Below are positions 19,504 through 29,929 of a stretch of 64,000 bases of DNA, one piece after another (the first letter of the stretch is position 1; the number at the start of each line of letters is the position of its first letter). The DNA is taken from NCBI GenBank assembly GCA_009746045.1, contig RPFO01000213.1, forward strand, positions 2,072,325-2,136,324. Direction: 5' to 3'. This DNA comes from Mesostigma viride (lineage: Eukaryota; Streptophyta; Mesostigmatophyceae; Mesostigmatales; Mesostigmataceae). The notes below the pieces were generated by a model that worked only from the letters and a program-made list of their open reading frames with translations, was not told where the DNA came from and made no database searches. The position numbers and the translations under genes are program-made.

Positions 19504-21495
19504 TCGGATTTCTTTGAAAAGAGTTTCTCGAAGTGAGGCGGGGAATAAGGCCGCTCACGGGAGCCGCCTGGATGGTCGGCTGAACCGGGCGGGTTTGGCA
19601 GATGTAACCGGATTTGGCTAATGGCTGGCGACCTGGAATTGTTAGTAGGGGCAGTGGCCCTATTGTGCTACAATCTCGAAACAATCTTATGCTTAAAGTT
19701 TGACAGGGCCGGGTTTGTTGAACCGGTTTGTTGAATGATAATTAGAACCTTTCGGAAAGGGTATTTGATTGGTTGTTGTTTTTGTGGTACGGTAGGTGTC
19801 GCTACATTCTCAGGTTGGCGTGTTAAGTTAAGCTCGGTTGCTGATGTCAGCCCCGTGCTAGGGCAGTTTGACTACTTTGGCGGCGTAGTGACATTGTTGT
19901 GGTCTTTTTTCTTGTAAACGTTGGCTGAGCGCCGACGGCTGAGGCTATGGCGGTACAAGAAGTGCCTCACCAGCCTTGCGCTCAGCATGGGTGCGGGGCT
20001 AAAATTTGTTAACCAAATTTCCGGCATCCATGATCCCTGGCTGCTTAAGGCGGTTGGGATTCATGGCTGCCACTGGCCCGGAATTAATGTCCGGGTGATC
20101 GGGGTTTAAATGCGAAGCGGGGGCTGATGCATTATTTAATGGCTGGTTTGTTTGAAAGAAACGGCCAGCTGGCCGGGTTGGGCAAGGGCTAGCTTGCTTG
20201 ATGGTTCCGTACCTGGGGATGCTTGCGCCTCGGGTTGGGCTGTCGGCAGGCTGGCCTGCCTTTGAGTTGTCTCGTACCTGGAAATGCTTGCATTCCGGGT
20301 TGGGCTTGGCTTGAGGGCCGCCGCGGCTCGGGGGGTAAAAAATTTAAGTCACCGTTGTGGGACACGGAGCCTCGGCGCAGGAGGCAAGGGCTGAAAGCCA
20401 ACTTGATTTCGTAATCAGTGGTATTTCCACTTTTTTGTACGGAAGGAGTGTTTATGTGCTCGGCACTAGGTTGGTTGCTCTTCAAAAAAGTTGTAAACTG
20501 GGCGTCGGCTGGAATCAGCGGCGCCAGTCAGCAGCTTTTGCTTTGACTTTGTGTTCCGCGACAGCACCCCTTAGCGGACCAGAGAAGAGGTCGGCAACGA
20601 GGTCAGCGGGGGCCCCCGAGTGGGGTCAAAAATGCGAGCTGTGTCGATTGACAGTGCATGAATTTTTGTGCATTCACAGTCGCTGGGAATTAAATCTGTT
20701 TTCTGGCAACGGAGAGCGCCCATCGCGACAGGACAGCTTTTGACGGGAAAGGAAATGGTGCTTCTTTAGCGGACCGGAGGGCCAGGAAGGGGAGGTTGGG
20801 TAATCGCGAGCCATGCCTAAGGAGTTCTTAATAGCGGTTCTGTAACCGCTACCTGTCTGTATGCATCTACTTATTGTTTTAACAAAGATGCTGGTGACTA
20901 TGGTGAGCAAACGGGTGTATGAATCGGATTTCTTTGAAAAGAGTTTCTCGAAGTGAGGCGGGGAATAAGGCCGCTCACGGGAGCCGCCTGGATGGTCGGC
21001 TGAACCGGGCGGGTTTGGCAGATGTAACCGGATTTGGCTAATGGCTGGCGACCTGGAATTGTTAGTAGGGGCAGTGGCCCTATTGTGCTACAATCTCGAA
21101 ACAATCTTATGCTTAAAGTTTGACAGGGCCGGGTTTGTTGAACCGGTTTGTTGAATGATAATTAGAACCTTTCGGAAAGGGTATTTGATTGGTTGTTGTT
21201 TTTGTGGTACGGTAGGTGTCGCTACATTCTCAGGTTGGCGTGTTAAGTTAAGCTCGGTTGCTGATGTCAGCCCCGTGCTAGGGCAGTTTGACTACTTTGG
21301 CGGCGTAGTGACATTGTTGTGGTCTTTTTTCTTGTCCCACCCACCCACCCTCTTTGGTGGCCTGGTCTGCGCGGGTAATCGCGAGCCATGCCTAAGGAGT
21401 TCTTAATAGCGGTTCTGTAACCGCTACCTGTCTGTATGCATCTACTTATTGTTTTAACAAAGATGCTGGTGACTATGGTGAGCAAACGGGTGTAT
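19504..21495 (+). mobile_element. YR-c: non-autonomous YR element with split direct repeats
   Basis: Layout A1 19504-19915 (412 bp), internal 19916-20797, B1 20798-20920 (123 bp), A2 20924-21335 (412 bp), junction spacer with CCCACCCACCCACCC, B2 21373-21495 (123 bp). A1/A2 and B1/B2 look identical. GAA occurs at the left edge, between B1 and A2, and at the right edge, and is also the empty-site trinucleotide in the other Copia-2 LTR. This is the split direct repeat structure of PAT/TOC1-type elements. No convincing ORF lies in the internal part. TGTAA occurs in B. Confidence 0.85.
21336..21350 (-). repeat. G-quadruplex motif at A2/B2 junction of YR-c
   Basis: CCCACCCACCCACCC on plus, GGGTGGGTGGGTGGG on minus, exactly where A2 ends. 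Confidence 0.85.
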
Positions 21496-22070
21496 GAAGT
21501 TGCCTTTATTAATAATCAGGAAACACAGACGTAAGTCACGTCACTTCCAAGACTGCACGCAGCACAGGCGACAGGGTCGCAGTGCCAAGAGAACGTGCAC
21601 GCAAGAACTAGCGTCCCGGTGTGACCAAGTCACTCATATAGCTTACTAGGGACGCGTCCAAGTATTCAGCTGCACTGTCACAGCTGAACTGTCAATCAAT
21701 TGATTACACAGACTCTGGCACGCCTTTGGCGCGCAGATCTATCAATTGTCCATACGGCTAGTCCTGTGGACCTATCCGTACTTAGTCAGCATCAATTGTC
21801 TCATAGGTCCTGGCGCGCTACAGTGCGCCTACCTATCAATTGACCATCAAGTCCTGTACAAGTCCTGTCAACGTCCTGCGGACTATCAAAGTGACACTTG
21901 TACATCCTGTGTCCGTACGCGCCCACAGTGGCGCGCCGGGTACTGTCGGCACAGCCTAGGAAACGTCATAACTTTTACGTTCCTTAACCAAATGAGGCGT
22001 TCAAGGTGCCGTTGGAAAGAGCGTAACAATCTCTATCCATCTAACGTAAATCCTTTACGTTAACTGGATG

Positions 22071-22142
22071 TCCAGTACCCATTGTGTGTGTTTGTATGTA
22101 GACTGGTGTGAGCTGCTACAGCTCAAGAAAAGAAAGGATTGG
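22071..22142 (+). other. Copia-1 3' UTR end and polypurine tract
   Basis: Continuation of Copia-1 after the Copia-2 insertion. The purine tract AAGAAAAGAAAGGATTGG abuts the 3' LTR at 22143 and closely matches that of Copia-2. Confidence 0.8.
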
Positions 22143-22367
22143 AGTTAACGCCAAGCGCATTGGCGTAATCCTGATTCGGCATATCTCTGCGATTCCAGCG
22201 GCACCGGAACGAGTTCATTCCGACAAGTATCAAGAAAGTTATGGCGTTCCGACTTCCCGGTCGCGCGCGAGCGCGAGCCGGCTGTTCTTCTAAGTCGGAC
22301 GTGAATATTTGCCGACGACATATGGGGTCGACAGTAATTCCTGGGCTGACAGGAATTAGATGCTGTA

Positions 22368-25300
22368 CACTAGGAAGAGGGGGTTGAGAAATTTCTCACT
22401 TTTTTCTCAGTTTTTCTCAATTTGGGCGTTTTTCTGAGAATTTTCTCAGCAAATTGAGAAGAACTGAGAAAAATCTCAGTTTTTCTCAGGACGATTGAGA
22501 AGAACTGAGAAAATTCTCAGATTGGTCTCAGTTTTTGAGAAAATTTTCACGAAACCTGAGAAATGGCCTGAGAAGTGCTGAGAAGAATTGAGAATCATTC
22601 TCAATTTTCTCAAACAAGTCCAAGGCCACAACTGAGAAAACCGCAAGAACTGAGAAAGCAGAGAAAACCACAAGGACTGAGAACGCGGAGATTCACACAC
22701 TTGATACAAACGCATCACATTGCAAGCGGTGAGCATGGTAGAGATGGAATGTGAAAAATATAGGGTTATCATACAATATAGCCAATGTACCATCCAAGCC
22801 ACGAGCCACGAGGTAGCCATGGCTGACAACGGAGCTCATAACTTTCACGTTTGGGCACCCAATTCGGCTGTGAATATCACAATCACTTCGTCTTTCTAAG
22901 ACGCACACGCTGATATACTTTTCCGAAGCTATTGCGCAATATATGACGAGCAAACGCTCCTCGACGCAACGCAGCCTGGCAGCTGCGCTAAGCCCTGAAA
23001 GTACGTCTGCAGCTCCGGCTGCAGCCTCGCCCTCAGGTCCGGAAAGAAGTGGCGACACTAGTCGCGCACTGGTGGTCGCCCAGATCCCTCATTTGATGCC
23101 CAGCACGTTGAACGCGTTGTGTCGGCACAGCGATCCCCCCTGCATTCAAACAGAGGCACACCGATAACCAAGAAAAGCGTATGCAAATGTGTAGCCTTGT
23201 TCCTTGAAATTATGGCTGGCTTACGCAAAGAGCGACTGTAAGATGACCTGTACAGTGGGGCCGGAAACAGCTTGCTTGATCAGGGCGTGTTTTTCGAGCT
23301 TCACTGGCCGGGAGTGTCTAGTGGTGAGAACGATTTCTGCGATCGCTTTCCCACCATTTACGAGGAAATACCCGCAAATGAAAAACCACTGAAACGGTCT
23401 AGCTAGTCAGTCATTACATTAGCCATATGCCATGCATGCTTCCAAGAACTGCACACGGTCCAAATGCAAAAATCCGGAGGACACGACTTCATTGCTTCAT
23501 TGTCGTCAGAAAGCAACAAACGTGAAAACGCTAGCTGCCCAAATCTGAGATTCCGCGGAGCACAGAAAGTAAGAAAGCCTAGAAGCTACCAGCAAGGAAT
23601 CGAACATAGGACTTCATTGCTTCATATTTGTATGCACAAGAATAAATAAGTAACATGCATTAAGGGCCCGCCTGCATAAAGGGCCTGCAGTCTGATGCGG
23701 GCTCAAACAGGCAGCACCGCCATAGCAGATAAGGGCCCCCAGTCTGATGCGGGCCCCACAGCACCACCGCCATAGCAGAGCTCAAAGGGGTCGTGGTGCG
23801 CATGAAACGTATGTATTTGTCGGTAGGTGCCGTTGGGGTCGAATTGGGTGCCGCCAAAATCGGGCCGAACTGAGGCCGTCGATGAGTGCCATCGTGCGGC
23901 TTGGGTCATTTCTGTTGGAGAACTTCAGGTAAGTTAACTTAATGCAAACCACTGGTCGCCCGCGTCGGGAACCGGCCCAACGGCTCTTCCGCAACAGAAA
24001 AATATTGCGGCATACTGCAGAAGTCGTCGGATCGTTACATTTCGACGGTCAAGATTTCAAGATGAGGCTTGCGTTCAATTTGCCGCAGTTTGCCGCCCAG
24101 AGAAAGTAGTCGTTGGACTCGTTCCCCACGAGAAACACAATCAAGCAAGCTGTTTCCGGCCCCACCGTCTAGGTCATCTCGTCGCTCTACACGTCAGCCA
24201 GCCATAATTTCAATGCACAAGCCTACACATTTCCATCTCCATTCATATTCATAATCCTGCACGACTCGAAAACGCGGACAAGATAACGGCAGGCTCGAGC
24301 TACCATGGTCCGGATTCTCCCGATTTCTGGCCTGCGCTGGTTGTCTCCTTGATATTGGCGACTCCCTCCGGTAAGAGGTTTTTCGCAGTTTGGCTGTTTC
24401 GAAACGTTAATTAAGTGAGATGCCTTCGGATCTGGAGACTCACACAGCCGCGAAATCATGCCAAAGGTCCTATGTTCGATCCCTTGCTGGTAGCTTCTGA
24501 GCTTTCTTATTTTCTGTGTTCCGCGGAATCTCAGATTTGGGCCGCTATCGTTTTCACGTTTATTGCTTTCTGATCCGACGACAATGTCGTGGCTTGCTCG
24601 TGTGACATCTGGTGCATGGTGTTGTTCATGTGTATGGGTTGCTCTGCCATAAGAGTGAGTGTTGGGTCATGAATCGTGTTCTACACATTCGCTGCATGAA
24701 ATCATGCCTAAGGTCCTATGTTCGATCCCTTGCTGGTAGCTTCTGAGCTTTCTTATTTTCTGTGTTCCGCGGAACCTCAGATTTGGGCCGCTATCGTTTT
24801 CACGTTTATTGCTTTCTGATCCGACGACAATGTCGTGGCTTGCTCGTGTGACATCTGGTGCATGGTGTGATTCATGTGTATGGGCTGCTTTGCCATAAGA
24901 GTGAGTGTTGGGTCATAAATCGTGTTCTACACATTTGCTGCATGAAATCATGCCTAAGGTCCTATGTTCGATCCCTTGCTGGTAGCTTCTGAGCCTTCTT
25001 ATTTTCTGTGTGCCGCGGAATCTCAGATTCGGGCCGCTATCGTTTTCACGTTTGTTGCTTTATGATCCGACGACCATGTTGTGGCTTGCTCGTGTGACAT
25101 CTGGTGCATGGTGTGATTCATGTGTATGGGCTGCTTTGCCATAAAAGTGAGTATTGGGTCATAAATCGTGTTCTACACATTTGCTGCATGGACGGTTAGG
25201 TGCTGGTGAGCTCTTCCTTGTAGAATGGTGAGGTCTATGTCAAGGATCTCATATCTTTTTTTTCTCTTGCATATTGTGTCGCGGGTTGCTTGGATTCTTG

Positions 25301-26421
25301 CAAGCACCAATAGAATGAAATGGGAGCGGCCAGCATGATGCCCTAGCAAGCGACCAGCTTTGTTAACCAGCTGTCATCGTATTTGATGAAAGGCAATGAC
25401 AGATGTGTCATAAAGCCATAACAGTGTTGTATAGTATTCATTAAATGATCAATGGTTACAATTTCAGAACCGCCGCTGAATGGTCAGTATGAATCAATGG
25501 GTTATTGACGGCTTTATAAATCTAGTACAGTCACCTAGCCTTATGCTATTTCGTGCATGTTCTGGTTGCACAACGGATTCTTTTTTTTGCAGAAGTACAG
25601 GACACCGGCAATGCGTCAAGCGACTCATTAAGGTATGTTTTGAGATGTGGATTTTAAATGCATGTTCATCTTGTGATGTGCACCACAGTGCTGGTCTGGC
25701 CGTTTAACGCCACCATGTAGTCAGACCTAGGTGGATGTCGTGCCGGTATTTTTTCAAGTTGTGGCTTCTGTGACTGCACATAAAATGCTTTCTTATGTAT
25801 GGTGCTGATTTTCCATTCCTGTGTTCTGCTTTTGTTTTGCATTCTTTTCAGTTTGTGGCGCATACAAACGGCACCGACATCTTCAATTTGGGGCATCAAG
25901 CTATGCAAGCGGCCTTGTGAAAGACAGCCATGGCAACATAGTTGTAGCCATCTTCTTTGAAAAATTTCCAGCAAGCTAGAGAATTAGACGAGTTTATGGC
26001 AGGGCCATGTCAAGAAATACATGCACAAAAGGACGGCTTTCATACGTAAATAAATTATGTTTTAATAAAAAAAACCTGTTGCCTTGATTGCCTTGCTGAA
26101 ATTATGTTGGCAGTGCTTGCTGCTATCATAATCTGTTTTTCACTCTCTCGTGGTTTTTCATTTTTCTCAGTTCTTGTGATTTCTCACTTTTCTCAGTCCG
26201 AGTGAAGTCTCACTTTTCTCAGATTTTCAAATTCTCAATTTCTTCTCAGCTCTTCTCAATTTTTCTCACCCCCTTTTCTCAGGTGATTCTCAGTTTTTCT
26301 CAGCTCTTCTCAGTTACTTCTCAGCTCTTCTCAGTTACTTCTCAGTTTTTCTCGGCTCTTCTCAGGTTTTTCTCAATTTTTCTCAGGGTTTCTCAGTTTT
26401 CTCAATCCTGACTTCCTAGTG
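22368..26421. mobile_element. Non-autonomous CACTA (EnSpm)-like DNA transposon
   Basis: The termini are CACTAGGAAG and CTTCCTAGTG. The 5' LTR of Copia-1 provides the empty site (GCTGTACCTACG at about 5206). The duplication is TA, or GTAC if the terminus is taken as ACTAGG. Both ends carry dense subterminal arrays of TTCTCAG-like motifs, at about 22380-22690 and 26130-26410, as expected of CACTA elements. The interior has three ~246-bp tandem repeats and segments shared with 1-1384, but no transposase ORF was recognised, so it would need a transposase in trans. Confidence 0.8.
24452..25190 (+). repeat. Three ~246-bp tandem repeats inside the CACTA-like element
   Basis: Units start at 24452, 24698 and 24944, each opening with GAAATCATGCC and containing GTTCGATCCC. 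An inverted partial copy lies at about 23515-23620. Confidence 0.85.
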
Positions 26422-27882
26422 TACCTACGACGGTATTGGATTAATACGTCGTACGCAGGAAATAGGAACCTTAACCTGTGGTCCGTTGGTACCGCAGGCT
26501 TAGTCCTAGACTTCTAGGTGCAGATGCAATAGTCACTGTGGACTGTGCTCTGTGGTCACTGTGCCTGTATGGCAGACCTACTGTATAGGAGCTGGTCGCT
26601 GTACAGGTAGTGAATACTGTACCGGGGGTGTTATTACTGAGCAGGCCTCCTCGGCTGCTCAGGACTAGCAAGCACAGTGCACAAGTATATAAACAATAGG
26701 CCAGTGCCAATTGGGCATCTCTTGCGAGCCCGCCTCACGTGTTGTGCCTTGACTTGGCAAACGCGTGTACAAGCCTCAAGTGTGTGAGGGAAGGCCCACA
26801 CTAAATCACTAATCGAAAATTACTTGGGAAATGTTGTCTCGGGCTGATGGACATGTGTGCCCCTCAATTGCGGAGTTAAATTGGATGTATAATTGAATGA
26901 AATACATTATTACATTCCATGCATCGATGCTCGAGTCATCGCGATATCTGAATATCTTACATAATTACAGACCCATCAATTGGAAGATCAGAAAGCTCCA
27001 GTGCATCTGCTCTACGACCGGACGTCTCAATCGTACGTAGTGCTTTCGAGTTATAATTACCCTCAATGTATGTCTGGAAAATCCACGTGCAGGCAGTGTC
27101 AAATGCATGGTATATGAACTAGTTATGTACATGTCAAGATGATGACAGTCAAGCGAGGCCATACATGTTGACGGACAAGTGAGCCTGTAGACCTACGTCG
27201 ATCCCCAGTTCCTCGATGTCGTGCGCAGCCCCGATATCATCAGATTTCCAATCCCCAACGGCCGTCGGCTCCGCAAAATCCACGTTCGCGATTAAACAGT
27301 GCAACCGCGAGGGCCGTTCTAACTTGTAATCCACCTATATAATGGGCTCCGTCTCGTCACCGTGCGTTCGCATCAACAGGACAGCCACGGGTGTCGCGAC
27401 GTCTCGGACGCTGTGCACTACACGCATCATCTCGGTCATCGCAGCCGTCGAGCACGTCACAAGCATCAATTATTCTCTGGACGAATTCTCGTGACCGTGT
27501 TGATATTAATGTCTGCCAACTTCACGACTGTGAACAGCAGCCTCACGCACGTCCGGTCCATCCGACTCCGTCAGGCGGTGTTGCGAATGGCGTCCTGCGT
27601 GCAAAAACCAGTACATGAAGGACAATAATGTTAGCCCGTTAGACAGATTTGTCTGTGGTTCCGCTTACAGCAGTACTAATCACCCGTTACGCGGATTTCG
27701 GGCAAGTGGGTATCCTCCTACATTACATGTATCCAATTATGGACGGGAGATTTAAAATGGGAAACAACAGCGAACCCAGAATCAAGGTATCCACGCAACG
27801 GTTTTGAATAAACGGCTATGTACATATAGACACAATGAACTGAACAAAACTTTAGTAGCTCACTCGTCGTTCACTTGTTAGT

Positions 27883-28001
27883 CGTAACGGAGGCAGTCAT
27901 TCAGTCAGTTTGCAAGTTCAGTTGGCAAGTACGGAAACACACGCAAGTGCGTAACGGAGGCAGTCAGTCAGTCAGTTTGCAAGTGCAGTTGGCAAGTACG
28001 G
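27883..28001 (+). repeat. 68-bp tandem duplication
   Basis: Units start with GTAACGGAGGCAGTCA at 27883 and 27951 and end GGCAAGTACGG. Confidence 0.8.
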
Positions 28002-28306
28002 ACCACCAACCGCGTGTGTACGTCCATGATATCGCAATAATATAATCAAGAATAACAGGGAACGGTTAATGTATCCTTTACGCAGCTTTTTCGTTCAGGG
28101 CATGTTGAAATAACGAAAGTGGGGTCAGGTGTTCGAACCTTCCAAGTGCCGAATTTTTTACGAACCAGCGCATTCACGAACCTTGCACTGGGGACGCGGT
28201 GGACGTGTACCATTACCCCGGCCTAATTCTAGCATTGTACACAAGGGGCGGTGGCTAGCAGTAAAGAAGGGCATCCTAGTCATAACGCTGGGCAAGTTTA
28301 AAAGCA

Positions 28307-28988
28307 CCAACGGCCGTTGAGTAGGAAAAAAAAAGAGCAGGAGAAGAGCACGTCGACGTTTCAACAGCAAGACAAAAATATTGAACCCCGAGTACCAATG
28401 AAAATGCTTTCATGCATGTCCACCCCGACGAGGCACAAATTCATGCATGCCCACCCCGACGAGGCACAAATTAATGAACGACAGATTTCTCACCCCCCCC
28501 CGGCACATGGAACAAGTGCCATCGCACGCACACACATTGTAGACAGGAGAGAGTTTCGAGAGTCCAACGGCCGTTGGCTCGGAGAAATTGACAGTACACC
28601 CGTAAAGACATTAAAATTATCACTTTGTTGTCTTATGTGTGCCTTGTCATTTCCCAAGGTCAAAAGCCGTCAACTTCTGCACCTCTTGTCCCTCCCACCC
28701 GTACGCACTAAGCATGCCCACCTTACACTACCACATGTGGCTCTTGAGAAAACTCCCCCCGACGATGCACATGTGCCATTCACGCACACACCTTCAGACA
28801 AGGCTATCAGTTTTTCGAAGTCCAACGGCCGTTGGCTCCGAGAAATGCTGTTACAACTCAAAATTACAATGGTGACATCCACGAGCTAGTGGTACGCCGA
28901 ACAAGTGCTTGTATGACATATGGCGACTGCCCGTGAGGAAAAGTCCACCACCACACACGGTCAGTTTTTTGAGTCCAACGGCCGTTGG
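28307..28988. promoter_or_regulatory. Cluster of CCAACGGCCGTTGG palindromes
   Basis: Palindromes start at 28307 (13 of 14 bases), 28564, 28822 and 28975, with a half site at 29128 and a diverged copy near 27255. AACGG is the core of plant MSA/three-repeat MYB sites, so a MYB-site cluster is possible. Two of the copies come from the 153-bp tandem repeat. No gene start is recognised nearby. Confidence 0.35.
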
Positions 28989-29124
28989 CTCCGAGAAATG
29001 CTGTTACAACGCAAAATTACAATGGTGACATACATGAGCTAGTGGTACGCCGAACAAGTGCTTGTATGACATATGGCGACTGCCCGTGAGGAAAAGTCCA
29101 CCACCACACACGGACAGTTTTTTG
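28819..29124 (+). repeat. 153-bp tandem duplication
   Basis: Two units with about 95% identity by eye, each opening with the CCAACGGCCGTTGG palindrome. A third, broken start is at 29125. Confidence 0.85.
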
Positions 29125-29553
29125 ACTCCAACGCAAGAACAGACGTAATGCACACCAAGTGACCAAGTGGCAAGATAAAACACCCTTGCCAATCTCTACC
29201 CACAAAAACTTAGCCCCGAAATCCGTAGCCCCGAAATCCGTAATTGATTTGTACATTGTAGATGACAATGCAGCGATCACATGTATTCTGAAACCAACAC
29301 GTTTTTACCTAGTTATCATGGTAACCAATTTATGGTTACCTAGTTATCCATGGCTAGAAAGTTGTTGTAAATACACGATGTGGCCACACACGCCATAGAT
29401 GAAAATCATAACCAGCTCACGCACATGATCATGGAAGGGGACTCTATTGATCTCAAAAAAGAAAGCTCAAGACACCCTACACCCTACACCATACATCCTA
29501 CAACCTACACCCTTAACTCTCCACCCTTATGTAGCTTACGTGACCTTTTTTTC

Positions 29554-29622
29554 GGAGAAATGTCCGAGTGGAATGCTATGTATGGGGTAACTTTCCCAAG
29601 GGTTCGAATCCCTCTTTCTCCA
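29554..29622 (+). pseudogene. tRNA-Ser-like remnant of plastid type
   Basis: The acceptor strands GGAGAAA and TTTCTCC pair perfectly over 7 bp, followed by A. The D-arm start (TGTCCGAGTGG) and T-arm (AGGGTTCGAATCCCT) are intact. The part between is about 18 nt too short: it resumes with ATGCTATGTA, as in the 3' half of the plastid trnS anticodon stem, while the anticodon itself is absent. It cannot decode, so it is a pseudogene, most likely nuclear-inserted plastid DNA or a tRNA-derived repeat head. Confidence 0.55.
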
Positions 29623-29734
29623 TTAGAGTTTTGTTTAGCTTCTATTCTCGTCTACACATAATTCACACGAAGTACGCTTGCAAATACTTTATTACTATTT
29701 TGTTTGATATACTACACTAATATTATAATTGTTG

Positions 29735-29902
29735 TGTGTGTGTGTTGTTCACGTGTGCGTGTGTGTGTTGTGTGTGTTGTGTGTGTTGTGCGTGTGCGTG
29801 TGCGTGTGCGTGTGCGTGTGCGTGTGCGTGTGCGTGTGCGTGTGCGTGTGCGTGTGCGTGTGCGTGTGTGTGTGTATATAATTTTTTGTTGTGTGTGTGT
29901 GT
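29735..29902 (+). repeat. GT-rich microsatellite, core (TGCGTG)n
   Basis: GTGTGT/TTGTGTGT leads into about 14 copies of a 6-bp unit, then GTGTGTGTATATAA and further GT repeats. It abuts the 40-bp minisatellite and may be its seed. Confidence 0.85.
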
Positions 29903-29929
29903 TGTGTGTTGTACGTGCAAGGTGTATGT

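Larger units (their letters stand above)
12244..22065 (-). mobile_element. Copia-2: complete LTR retrotransposon carrying a nested YR element
   Basis: Minus strand order: 5' LTR 22065 to 19455 (interrupted by YR-c), ORF0 19430-18720, gag 18550-17435, pol 17259-13810, 3' UTR, purine tract, and 3' LTR 12860-12244. The flanks carry a perfect 5-bp duplication, GGATG at 12239-12243 and 22066-22070. Removing the element restores the Copia-1 3' UTR leading into its purine tract. ORF0, gag and pol are all intact, so it is the best candidate here for a recently active copy, apart from the interrupted LTR. Confidence 0.92.
19455..22065 (-). repeat. Copia-2 5' LTR, interrupted by YR-c
   Basis: It matches the 3' LTR in two parts, 19455-19503 and 21496-22065. 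The sequence just inside (minus strand CGTATTACACG) resembles that after the Copia-1 LTR and does not look like the usual TGG primer-binding site. Confidence 0.88.
4988..26788 (+). mobile_element. Copia-1: LTR retrotransposon with nested insertions
   Basis: Order on the plus strand: 5' LTR 4988-5682, ORF0 5776-6453, gag about 7034-7977, pol 8011-11568, 3' UTR 11569-12243 continuing at 22071-22142 after Copia-2, purine tract ending AAAGGATTGG, and 3' LTR from 22143. The 3' LTR is split by a CACTA-like element and lacks its last ~110 bp. The 5' and 3' LTRs align closely over the shared part. No target duplication can be shown because the right end is truncated. Gag carries a frameshift, so this copy is probably inactive. 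Confidence 0.85.
22143..26788 (+). repeat. Copia-1 3' LTR, interrupted and truncated
   Basis: 22143-22367 and 26424-26788 together match 4988 to about 5573 of the 5' LTR. Between them sits the CACTA-like element. The last ~110 bp of the LTR are missing and the sequence changes abruptly after 26788. Confidence 0.85.
26789..29553. other. Non-coding region with short repeats
   Basis: No supported gene. It holds a 68-bp tandem pair (27883-28001), a ~30-bp pair with CACCCCGACGAGGCACAAATT (about 28419-28472), a 153-bp tandem pair (28819-29124) and several CCAACGGCCGTTGG palindromes. The small open frames here are short and have no family features. This could be host intergenic DNA or degraded transposon. 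Confidence 0.5.

Noticed and set aside
20357-20743. 128-aa ORF inside YR-c
   Set aside because: No recognised features, short, and no counterpart in YR-a or YR-b.
29480-29530. ACACCCTACACCCTACACC as telomere-like repeat
   Set aside because: Only a few irregular copies, and they do not match plant or algal telomere units (TTTAGGG, TTTTAGGG).
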